Source of the DNA: Apricaphanius iberus | Lineage: Eukaryota > Chordata > Actinopteri > Cyprinodontiformes > Aphaniidae | Reading direction: 5' to 3' | DNA length: 64,000 nt | Assembly (NCBI GenBank): GCA_028564705.1 | Contig: JAPXFQ010000845.1 | Location: 248,001-312,000, forward strand | Shown here: piece after piece, positions 24,370 to 34,143 of the stretch | Numbering within the stretch: position 1 is the stretch's first letter | How the letters are laid out: each line of letters starts with the position of its first letter | Notes under the pieces: model-generated | The model's input: only the letters and a program-made list of their open reading frames with translations | Database searches by the model: none | Told to the model about the DNA's origin: nothing | Made by a program: the position numbers and the translations under genes

Positions 24370-25002
24370 TAGGGTTGTCAAAATAATCAATAACTCGATA
24401 TTAATCGTTACTAAGACTAGTACCTAAACATTCTGTTCCAGTGGCATTGATTTATTTTGGGTCTGGCATATATGCAGCCTCCATCAGAGTACACCGACAT
24501 GCCAGGTGCTGTGGCACCACCACAGAGTTGAAGTTTGTATGAATAAATGACGTGTATATTATTATTGACATGATTAAGTTGATATGATTAAGTTCATAAG
24601 CTGTCCAAAGGAATTTTTCTTACTTGTTTCTATCCGCTTTGGCTGTCAGCTCGGTCTTGCTAACACCACCTGTTAAGTAAGTTATTTAAATTATTTGATC
24701 AAAAGAGTCACATTGCTGTTAGCGAATAAAGAGAGAAGATATTTACATATTGTGAATAATACTGAGTTATACTCCTTGCGTTTCATGGCACCCAGTTCTC
24801 TGACAAGCTGCAATCTTCTGAAACAGAACTGAAAAAGCATTTTTTCCACATGAAACAGCTCTCAAGACATAAAACTGGACTATAGACATTAGGAAATTTA
24901 TTGAAAAAAAAGAGTGAAGCAGACCTTTAACAATATAGTGTACTTACATAATAAAGTATAAAGTGTATTAATAAAGTGGATACACTTTTTTTGACAGGCC
25001 TG
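24370..25002. mobile_element. Probable hAT-like element
   Basis: The left end reads TAGGGTTGTCAAAATAATC and the right end inverted CAGGCCTGTCAAAAAAAGTG, sharing the GG-x-x-TGTCAAAA core typical of a fish hAT family. No 8-bp duplication is visible (GTAAACAA versus AATTTGCT), so the true edges may differ or have decayed. The 630-bp interior has no transposase frame. Confidence 0.45.
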
Positions 25003-26958
25003 AATTTGCTGTCACTAGTCTTTTGCTGATTCTCTTTCCTATGCTATGATATGCACATATTGTAATTTTTCAAAATATTGTTTCTACTCATTTACAATTA
25101 TTTTTCTTTTCTTACATTGTACATTTGCCCCCTTAAAGTACAGTCTCATTATTTTTCAGTTTTTATTTTTTACCTTAGTTTCATATTTTTTTTGCTTCCA
25201 TTTATCTTGAGCTTTCTGCAAGTACTCCATCACAGTCACAATCAGAATTTTAATTATTTATTATTTTTGTTTCCAAGAACAACTCATGATAGAACTTAAA
25301 AGTTTCCAGAGTCAGGTACAGTAGGAAGGTATAAGAACATAAAATGTAATAAAAAAAGAAGAAAATAAAAGTATAAATATAAACATCAAACTTATATTGA
25401 TGAAAAGTATCCTCAGCTAAAATTTCAATCTTATCATCATTTCATTCTGTTTTTTATTACTGATAAGTAATTTATAATGGGATTATTATTTGTGAAGTTG
25501 ATCTTTTTTCAATGTTTGACGTGATTGGTCTATTTGAATTAGGGAGGCGGGTTTTAATATATAAAAGTGGACAGCTGGACGACTCAGAGAGAGATTGATG
25601 GGTTGGAATTTGGCAGCTGCAGTTTTGCATAATGACTAAAAGAATAAACTGACTTATTTTGTTGTTCTGTCAAGTCAGAGTGATGTCTCACTATGTAATA
25701 TGCTAATGTGAGACATGGCTGATGCGCTTGGTGACTTGTAAATGGCAAGAAGTTTAAAGAGGCTTTCATCTTTAAAGCTAAATGATGACATTTACACATC
25801 TACCACTGCTCCATATATTTAAAATCAGATCACTCCTTCTGGGTCATTAGGTTGGTTGTTGCCTGTTTTCTGTCAGTGGTTCTATTTTCTTCAAATAAAT
25901 ATCAGAATGTTGTGAAACAATTGGTATGTAGATCAATGTTGTTGCAAAATGTTGATCATTTATAGTCTGTACTGCAGTGAGAAAAATGTTGTGGTTTTTT
26001 CTGTTCTAACTGAAGCTTCTCGGATTTACTCTTTAGTAGACATAAGTAGTAACGATTTACATTTACTCAGATAGATTACATCTTGAGATTAACTTGACTT
26101 TTTTATGACAAACTGTTTTCTGTTTTCATAAACTGCTCTTTAGACTGAAGTAGGCTTCACTAAGTCTTAACTCTAAAGCATTTGAATTTCACTTTATTTC
26201 TTTGGTTAATTTAAAGGGTTCATCTTTTACATCCACATCATGCTTATTTCACAAATGTCTCTGCCTGGTTGTTACTTTTTTAAATGCATATTTCTCAGAC
26301 AAATTGTCTGATTGCCAAAGCTTCCAAAGTCAGTTTGTTTAGCCGTTTTTCCTTTTGCTGTCCTGATGTTCCTGTTTGAATTGCATTCATTTTGCTTCTA
26401 TAGTTTCTCTCATTTTCTAGTATTTTGTCTCCATTTTGCTCCTCGACTCTCCAGTTTGATCATCATGATGACTGCTTCCCATCTGAAACCACTCCAGCTG
26501 AATTTTAATATTGAATTTTTAAGGCTGACCTGTTTTGGTGCATTCGGAGTTGTTCACCCTGCATACTGATCACAGTGACTGTTTGCAAAGGATTCTCCAA
26601 CACAGCATGGCCACTAAATAGACTAAGAAAAGCTCTGTGAGGATAGGAGAATGTATGCTGGCAACATTGTAGAGTAAACAAAAGCTTAAATAAAAGCTGT
26701 TGCTGTAGTTGGAAAAGTCTATTTCTCCTTGCCTTTATCTGTTTTATTGGTTCAAGGGTGCACAAAAAAGTGTTTGGGTTGAACAGGTTAAACATTCATA
26801 TTTACTGCAGAAAAAGTCTGGTTCGAGGCATTCAAACTGCAGGCTAATAAAAATATGCTACAGTATTTGACAGTTACCACAATCCTTTATCTTCAGACGA
26901 CAGATGTAAGATACATTTTTACCCATCTCTAGTCTCTGTCTTCTTCTTTGTCATAGTA
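25003..26958. other. Non-coding stretch with a promoter-like segment
   Basis: Very AT-rich, with pyrimidine-rich parts at 25060-25300 that create a chance hydrophobic 73-codon frame. Apart from the promoter-like segment at 25524-25648, listed separately, no gene or repeat was recognised. Confidence 0.4.
25524..25648 (+). promoter_or_regulatory. Promoter-like segment, possibly a solo LTR
   Basis: In order on the + strand are ATTGG (inverted CCAAT, 25524-25528), GGGAGGCGGG (GC box, 25542-25551), TATATAAAAG (25558-25567), a GACTCAG start-site-like sequence about 25 bp on (25581-25587) and AATAAA (25643-25648). A TATA box followed about 80 bp later by a polyadenylation signal is the arrangement of a short LTR. 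No internal retroelement, primer-binding site or 5-bp duplication was found, and no coding exon follows. Chance assembly of short motifs in AT-rich DNA is the main alternative. Confidence 0.25.
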
Positions 26959-27310
26959 CAGTGGGGTAAAATACATACATACATACATATATACATACAT
27001 ACATACATACATTCAGCGGGGCAAAAAAAAAGTATTTGGAATTCACCGATTGTGCAGGTTGTCCCACTTACAAAGATGAAAGATGTCTGTCATTTTCATC
27101 ATAGGTACACTTCAACAGTGAGAGACAGAATGTCAAAAAAAGAAAAATCCAGGACATCACATTTTATTATTTTTAAAAAATGCATTTGTATATGTGCAGA
27201 AAATACTTATGTGGTAAATTACAAAAGTTTACCTCAATACTTTGTAATGTAACCTTGGTTGGCAATGACAGAGGTCAAAGGTTTCCTGTAGTTCTTCTCC
27301 AGATTTCCAT
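26959..27310. mobile_element. Tc1-like terminal fragment with a second end tip
   Basis: From 27014 the text CAGCGGGGCAAAAAAAAAGT leads into CTTACAAAGATGAAAGATG, ATTTTCATCATAGGTACACT and ACCTTGGTTGGCAATGACAG. This is the terminal repeat and first inner part of the same Tc1-like family as the copy at 700-2612, with 27181-27300 overlapping 711-810 of that copy in sequence. Homology ends near 27310, so the coding part is lost. A second copy of the tip, CAGTGGGGTAAAATACATAC preceded by TA, lies 55 bp upstream at 26959, separated by the (ATAC)n tract. Confidence 0.82.
26970..27012 (+). repeat. (ATAC)n microsatellite
   Basis: About ten units of ATAC with one ATAT interruption. It starts within one Tc1-like tip and abuts the next, suggesting expansion from the TAAAATAC sequence of the transposon end. 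Confidence 0.9.
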
Positions 27311-29184
27311 GATTCAATTCCAATTCTCAAAAGTTAGAATTGATCCAATCTAATCTGTAAATGCATTTTTATTTTCAACTTTGGGATTTCATTATGAGAT
27401 TTTTTTTACTATTTTGCTGGGATTTTATTTGAAAATAAACCTTAAATGTGTCTTTCTTTTTAATAATGTTACAGAATGAGCAATGCTTAATTGGAAACTA
27501 AAACAGCCTTTTGGATCATATCTTTAGTATTATTATTAGTCAAAAATAGCAGCTGGAGTTTGAAAATGAAAAAGCATTTCTACTAATCCGTTTTATTTTG
27601 ATTTATTTTATAAATATTCTACCATAGATCTCTTCTCACCAAGCATACCAAGCTCCTCACCCTATCTCTAAGGAAGAACCCAGCCACCCTATTCACTGGT
27701 CAGAAAAACATATGTGGGTATTAGTCACTCTGAAAATTAATTAATCACTAGCTGATTTTTCTGTTCTTCTATATTAATATATATATTAAAGCTATCAAAA
27801 AAAAACGTATTAAGGAACATTTCATTCAAGTATTTAGTCTTAAATATTTATTTTATACCTCAAGGTTATAGTATGTGTATAAACGCAAACTGAAGAAACT
27901 GTAGCTTGAGATGGCAATAAATATTCATGATACAGATGTTCAACTTGTCTAATAATTACTGCTTGTTGCTTATTATGCTCTGTAAAGGTCTATAAAATAG
28001 ACATAAAATCAGCAGTTCTGAGGCAATGCTCTTATTGGCTAAGAGGCTGGTCATAAAGCCTTATGAAATTGAGGTCAAAACTCAATTATGTTCAGGAGAT
28101 GGGGCCGTTTTACAAGACTCGCAAGCAACAGTGTTCATGCCTCATCTGGTCCGTCAACTAATGTCGGCCATAACAACCGATTTCTGCAGCGTGAAGCCAC
28201 TCCAAAGGCCTAAACAGCAGCATATGCTTCACCAAATTAAGGGTCTGTTAGAGCGTGTGAATTGGCTGCGCTTTCAGTGACTCCCCCAGATGGATTGAGA
28301 TTTCCCAGCGGACGGGAACTTAAACCATCTCCTCTCCACCACCTTCTCTTCTCCTCTACCACGGCTTCTGTCCGTTACAGATACCACAACTTTATTTACT
28401 AACCTTCAGATGATCTGTTTTTAACAAACACGCGGGACATCCACGCTCCGTCCCTCTTAGAAGCGTGCCGGTCGAACCTCAGGGGAGGGTGGCTTTTTAC
28501 TCTCATCTAAGGACGTTTTTTATAAAAGTAAAACTGACTTCTGTTAACTTCATAGATCCTTTATAAGCAGAAAATTGCTTCCTTTAGAGACATGGGGGGC
28601 TTGGTGGACAATGCACACAAACAGAAAGGAAAATACATGTTTTATGAATCAATAGAAAGGAATACATAGAATAGATATCTTTTTTGGAGATCTTAAAAAA
28701 ATATTCCCCCCCATTTAGCTTATATACATTTTGTCACAGAACAGCTACAAGTTCCAACACGTTTTATTAGTCTTAGAGGACTAACAGAATGAAATATTTG
28801 CCAAGACGAAGTAAAATAACCTCCTGAGACCCGGTACATTCAATTGTCTCCTTTTTAGTGGACATTTTGTTCAACTCATTCTTTTTTTAACCACTTTCAG
28901 TTATCCTGTTAAGTTCTAAAGCACTCTTTAGAAGCCATCCTGGCCTCTCTACTGATGAGTCATTTGATAAGTTTCAGGTTGCTGGAAGTCCTAATTTTTT
29001 CCTCATTTAAAATGATTGGCTTACCAGCAACCGCATTTTATGGAAAGATAAAAGAACAGTCAGATATTATTACTCTTTTGCTATTTTTACCATGATAATT
29101 ATGTATATTCTTGTTCATTATAATACAAACGACAATATTTTGACTCCTGAAAATAGTTTAATGATTTATCAGGTTTTAACAGGT
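27311..29184. other. Non-coding stretch, no gene recognised
   Basis: Apart from the short Rex3-like scrap at 27640-27695, no repeat was identified. An 84-codon + strand open frame at 28026-28280 sits in less AT-rich sequence than its surroundings. It has no motif I know, no recognisable splice context and no partner exon, so I do not call it a gene. Confidence 0.4.
27640..27695 (-). mobile_element. RTE/Rex3-like LINE scrap
   Basis: ACCAAGCTCCTCACCCTATC is followed by TCTAAGGAAGAACCCAGCCA. It matches the segment at 11436-11475 of the larger fragment (ACCAAGCTTCTTACCCTATC, TCTAAGGGAGAGCCCAGACA). Only about 55 bp are recognisable. Confidence 0.65.
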
Positions 29185-30127
29185 TTTTCAACCGCCATGA
29201 CTCTCCCCCCACTCAGACCGGCGCTGCTGCGGAGGAAGCTGGAGGACGCGGGTGTGGACCAATACCTCATTGCATGGACAATTGACTACCTCACGGACCG
29301 ACCACAGTACGTGCGGCTGCGCAGCTGTGAGTCTGAGGTGGTCATCTGCAGTACAGGAGTCCCCCAGGGCACCGTGCTCTCACCGTTCCTTTTCACCATA
29401 TACACATCGGACTTCACATACAACACGGACAGCTGTCATCTGCAGAAGTTCTCCAATGACTCCGCCATTGTAGGCTGTGTGTCTGAGGGGAACGAACTGG
29501 AGTACCGGTCGGTTATCATGGACTTTGTGGACTGGTGTGAGTGCAACCACCTGTGCTTGAACACCAGTAAGACGAAGGAGATGGTGATCGACTTCAGGAG
29601 GAAAACACCAATGTACACACCGGTGAACATCCAGGGGGAAGACATTGAGGAGGTGGACAGCTTCAAGTATCTGGGTGTTCACCTCAACAATAAACTGGAC
29701 TGATCCCATAACACTACTGCACTGTACAAGAAGGGCCAAAGTCACCTCCACCTTCTGAGGAGACTGAGGTCCTTCGGAGTGAGCAGGCCTCTGCTCAGGA
29801 CCTTTTATGACTCTGCTGCTCTCCACTACGCTGCCGTGTGCTGGGCCCCGGGCAGCACAGAGCGGGACAAGAACAGACTGAACAAGCTGGTCAGGAGGGC
29901 CAGCTCCGTCCTGGGCTGCCCCTTGGACTCTGTGGAGGAGGTGAGGGACAGGAGGGTATTAGCCAAGCTCACCTCCAGCATGCACAACCTCCCACCCACT
30001 ACATGGGACTGTAGAGGAGCTAAGCAGCTCTTTCAGTGGCAGACTTAGACACCCTCAGTGCAGGAAGGAGCGCTACCGCAGGTCCTTTATCCCCACTGCT
30101 GTCAGAGGCAACAACACTACCGTATAG
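29185..30127 (+). pseudogene. Reverse transcriptase C-terminal half, inactivated
   Basis: The frame carries the family's PALLRRKLEDAGVDQ start of motif 2, GVPQGTVLSPFLFTIYTSDF (motif 4), the catalytic box, FRRKTPMYTPV and a FKYLGVHLNNKLD thumb segment. The catalytic F-x-D-D box reads F-S-N-D at 29449-29460: the first aspartate codon is AAT. An in-frame TGA at 29701-29703 replaces the tryptophan expected after KLD. A +1 frameshift near 30020 moves the last part (GRLRHPQCRKERYRRSF) into another frame, ending at TAG 30125-30127. Apart from these three lesions and some substitutions the domain is readable, so the copy is not very old. The endonuclease and N-terminal reverse transcriptase are absent. 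Confidence 0.87.
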
Positions 30128-30541
30128 GAATTCATGTGCAATAACCCCCATGCAATACCACGTGCAATAATTGCTTGTATCTACGCCACTTATCTGTGTC
30201 ACTTTATCAACCTGCACTAGACTGAAACTGCACTGCTAATACCATATCATAGCATGTCATTTATCAACCCTCCAATGTACATGTCTGCCCCTTCAGTTCC
30301 TATTTCGTCAGTTTTCTTCAATTTTTTAGTATTGTTATTTTATTTATTTATATTTCCTTTTTTGTGTAGTATTGTATATAAGATCCCCCATTGATAGTTA
30401 ATGTTTATAAGAAACCTCCATATATTACATATATTGTATTTAAGATTTTAATTCCTGTGTGCTCATTTCCTGCCTATTCTGAGAGCTGATTGTAACTAGT
30501 GAATTTCTCCACAATAAAGACTTATCTTATCTTATCTTATC
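29185..30541 (+). mobile_element. L2-like LINE, 5'-truncated copy
   Basis: It begins abruptly within the reverse transcriptase domain and runs through the end of the ORF (30127), a 3' untranslated region of about 395 bp and AATAAAGACTTATC, closing with four TTATC units (30521-30541) as the tail. Short 5-bp tail repeats rather than poly-A are usual in fish L2-type elements. The copy is GC-rich in the coding part, unlike its AT-rich surroundings. It shares the C-terminal motif with the second LINE at the right edge of the window. The clade assignment (L2, within the L2/CR1 group) comes from motif resemblance and is fairly but not fully certain. Confidence 0.85.
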
Positions 30542-33144
30542 TCTAGAAACAACACTTATGAATGCCTTTTGTGGAGAACACCAGGATGAATTTAGTGAAT
30601 TGAATAACTTTATTGTTGTCATAGAGATACAGGAAGCAGAAAAGATTCTATACAAATTGGTCAAGAGGGTTTTAGATTTGGAAATGTCAGATTAAGAAAA
30701 TGATGAAGATAAATATTAGCCTGTGATTGTGGAATATGGTGAAGATGGAAAGGAAGAAAATGTACAATGATCCGATGAAGGGACGTAATCATAGCCAGAG
30801 AAAGAGAGCAGGAATGTTGCTCATTATTTGTGGGAAAATAAAGGCAATGAGGAATTTTGTTTGGTGATCAAATTGAAATAATTATTGGGTTAATGTAATT
30901 GGATATTGTTAATTTTTTGTTTTAAATTCAGCTGTATTTAGACCACCACAGTGGACATGCTGTAAAATTGGAACAAAATAAAAAAAAATATATAAGAAAA
31001 ATAAGGGTCAAGGTCTTCTTTTTGTCCTAAATAGATAGGAAATCACATACAAACAGAAAATGGAAAACAGTTTATTCCCCCTTTAGTTCTAAGTATCACA
31101 TTGTTTTCAACCAAATTTTTGCAATAAATAAAATAAAATAAAATATATGTATTCAACCTCCTGTTGTTACACCTGAAGGCCTTTTCAGAAGTTTGTCTTC
31201 AGTAGCTTTGAACATTTTGCCCCCTCTTTGTAAAGAAACGTCAAGCTCTGTCTGATTGATTGGAGATTATCTGTGAACATAAAACACAAAAAAATGAAAT
31301 AAAATTAATTGTAAATTAGGTAAAATGAAGGGATTAATGCATTTTAGTTTGCCTTTATTTTGCTTCTTTGAAAGATGATGTGTAAAGGGGAAGGGCCTTC
31401 AAAGTGCACACTTTAGTCTAGCTCCTTTTTCAACAATTCATCTGTTCAATGTTTATTGTAATTATTTCTTTTATGTTCTTTTATGCTCTCCTTTAACTTG
31501 TTGGTGTTGGACACAGACAGTCAGACGGGAGTGATTCTGTTGTCGCTCTGACTGGATGTTTAGGGTTGCTCTGCTGCTGGAAGGTGAATCTACTCTCCAG
31601 TCCGTCTTTTACAGTCTAACAGTGTTTCTTTTTGCCACAGCTTTCCCCCTGACCTGTCTGCTTTGTTCCCATGTCCTCATGAGGCTCTTATTAAAAAAAT
31701 ATATGAAGCCATGCACCATTTGCATCACCTCTGAGACCTTCACAGAACAGCTGCATTTAAAATGAGATTGAATTACACCCAAGTGAGCAATATGTATCAC
31801 TTTGGTGACTTCTTAAGGAAAACTACTGTTTTTATACGGCACTCCATCCATGAGTGGATCAGTGTAACTCTCGATTTTTGCGCAGTGTGTGGCGACTGTG
31901 ACTTGAGTGGATGTTGGATGGCAAAGCCCTCTGGCCTCGCCTGGGCAGGTATGGCAGCTTTGGGCTGTGTCGATAAATTCAGTGTGGATGAGGGATGAAT
32001 GCTGATCAGTGTGCTGCATTATGGTCAGGCAGAGAGAAGATGGTGGCCTGGCACAAATATGATACCGCTGTGGGAGTCTCTGCAGCATTCAAGCCTTTTC
32101 TGCTTGAACTAAATATCACCTACAGAAACACTGCACTTGGTTTTCATGTAAGGGAATGTGTGTAAGGTTCTACTTCCTTTGAAAGTTAAGGATTCAGAGC
32201 CAGAGATTTTTTTCATTTACTCATTATTCTGATTTACAAAAGCATGCAGCAAACAATCAAGTACTCTAGAAAAAATGCATGTTTGATATGACAGCGATAG
32301 TTTGCACTAGCATGTAGTGCATTTAAATATCTGTTGAAATCAACAAGACAAGAACCTACCTGGTTTCTGCAGGGCTCCTCATTGGGAAACATCTGAAATT
32401 TAAGCGGTAAAATTGATTCTTCTTAAAGCTTTGAGTCACATTAGATATTTTTCTTCTTTTCTGATTCTTTTATTAAATAAATATTATTAGAAAACATTAT
32501 CTATACATTATTATTCATCACATTAGTCTGCTGCTCTGTATGTTTAGACAGATCATCAATTTCATGTTTGTTAGCTATGGAGAACAGAGCAGCAAGACGT
32601 CTCATTAAAACCACTGATATCTCACCAGCCCGAAACAGGCTCAATGTAGTATAAAATGAAAAATAAATCCCCTTTCTGCGTTCTTTTTCCCATTCAAAGA
32701 ACAGGTACTCTGCCGCATATTATATAAGGAACCAGTTCCAGGAGGCAGGAATGCCCACAGAGATTTTTTTAGGGTTGGCCATAGGATGGCATTGGAAAAT
32801 AGCAGAGTGGCTATGGCTCATTCAGCTATGCATAGTTACAAACGTCCATGCAATTTGTGTGCAACACATGAATTGGATCAGTTTGTACTGATGCACAAAG
32901 AGCTTCAGATCAGAAGTGTTCCTAGAAAACCAACAGTGTGAAACTGTCTGCAATGATGTAGAGAAGGCTGTATCCATGATTACAGCATTCTTTGGGTTGT
33001 GGCATGTAACATGAATATTGTTTTGAACATTGTAGATTAAACTGCTGTAACTTGGTTTCTGATGGTTCGGAAAGAGGGTGTGGCTTTGACGGCATAAGTT
33101 AGCCTCATATCGTGTAATGGAAAAATGTTGATCTGCCCAAATTG
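30542..33144. other. Non-coding stretch, no gene recognised
   Basis: AT-rich sequence with short open frames on both strands (for example 31556-31765 and, antisense, 31609-31800) that overlap each other and lack motifs. No repeat family recognised. Confidence 0.4.
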
Positions 33145-33262
33145 ATACTAGTGCAACCCCTAACAGTTAAAGTTAACTGATACCATGAACCAATACTTAA
33201 GATGTAGCAATTGTGAAGTAATTTCAAAGAAAATGTTTATTTTTCACTTGAAATTTTGAACT
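33145..33262 (-). mobile_element. hAT-like fragment, inverted relative to the 43.8-kb copy
   Basis: The block at 33192-33258, read inverted, matches 43971-44036, sharing AAATTTCAAGTGAAAAATAA and a CTACATxTTAAGTAT end. Beside it lies ACTAGTGCAACCCCTAACAG, the GTGCAACCCCTA form expected of an hAT-family tip. Only these short parts remain. Confidence 0.6.
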
Positions 33263-33609
33263 TGAATATTAACTTGAACTTGAATATTGATAAACACCGT
33301 ACTCTTGTCTCTAGTTTTTCGCGTCACCTCCTGGCTGCATTGGTCGATCGCAGACTGGAGTCGTAGATTTTTTGTTTCTGCATGAAGACCGTCAGATGCT
33401 AAACATTCGTTTATGCGGACTGTTTTTCATCACAACAAAAGGTTTGGCAAAAATCTGGCCAAAAACTACACAGTGTGAGCTGGGCTTTACTTACTGCTGC
33501 AGATTGCATGACCTTACATCCAACATGATGCTCAAAATGCCAACACACTAGAGAAATGTTGAAATGACCAATGAAAGATGAGAGAGAGTGGACAGAGCAA
33601 AAATATTTA

Positions 33610-34143
33610 TTAAAGATTGGACATGGAACATGAAAATGATAGCAACATCAAGTTTATCTAGGTTGAAGTTACAATAAAAACATAATTCCAGGTGTTAGGT
33701 TACCCGGTTCACTGCTGATACGCCCAGTGACCAGCCTGAAACGTGTCCATTGAGGAATGTATTTTAGGGGAGTTTAGCTGACAGCCAAGTTGGCAAGTAA
33801 GTTAGCTTACCGATCCAGGAGGAAAGTCGCCGTTTGATGCTGTGGAGGTGTTTAATGTGGTTCCATCTAGTGTAGGGCTCACATAAATGACTCCCCCATT
33901 TTCGTGGTCCCAGCTGAGCTGTGCTGACCATATCTGTCAATCCATAATGGCGGCCGCTCCTGGCGGGTAGATGGAAACATAACGTCGTTGTCATGCCCAT
34001 AAAAATGTACATTTTATTATATTTTAATTCAAATACAATTTTTGAAGGAAAAATACTTTTATTCTGCACACCTCTAAATGCCTCGTGGGTGAATTTTTTT
34101 TTGTTGAAAACATAGCTTTTTATGAAAATGTTTCATATTCTTA
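33610..34143 (+). repeat. Dispersed repeat, copy B
   Basis: Second copy of the repeat at 14523-15072, in the same orientation and collinear over its whole length. It shares TTAGCTTACCGATCCAGGAG, TCTAGTGTAGG and TTCTGCACACCTCTAAA. The two copies differ by indels of up to a few tens of bases near 33840-33900 and 34080-34110. Copy B keeps a GC-rich part (AATGGCGGCCGCTCCTGGCG) that copy A lacks. Confidence 0.75.

Noticed and set aside
28026..28280. 84-codon frame in a less AT-rich patch, considered as an exon
   Set aside because: No recognisable motif, no partner exon and no clear splice context; left as unexplained sequence.
29380..29826. 148-codon open frame on the minus strand
   Set aside because: It is the antisense shadow of the LINE reverse transcriptase, which is recognisable on the plus strand.
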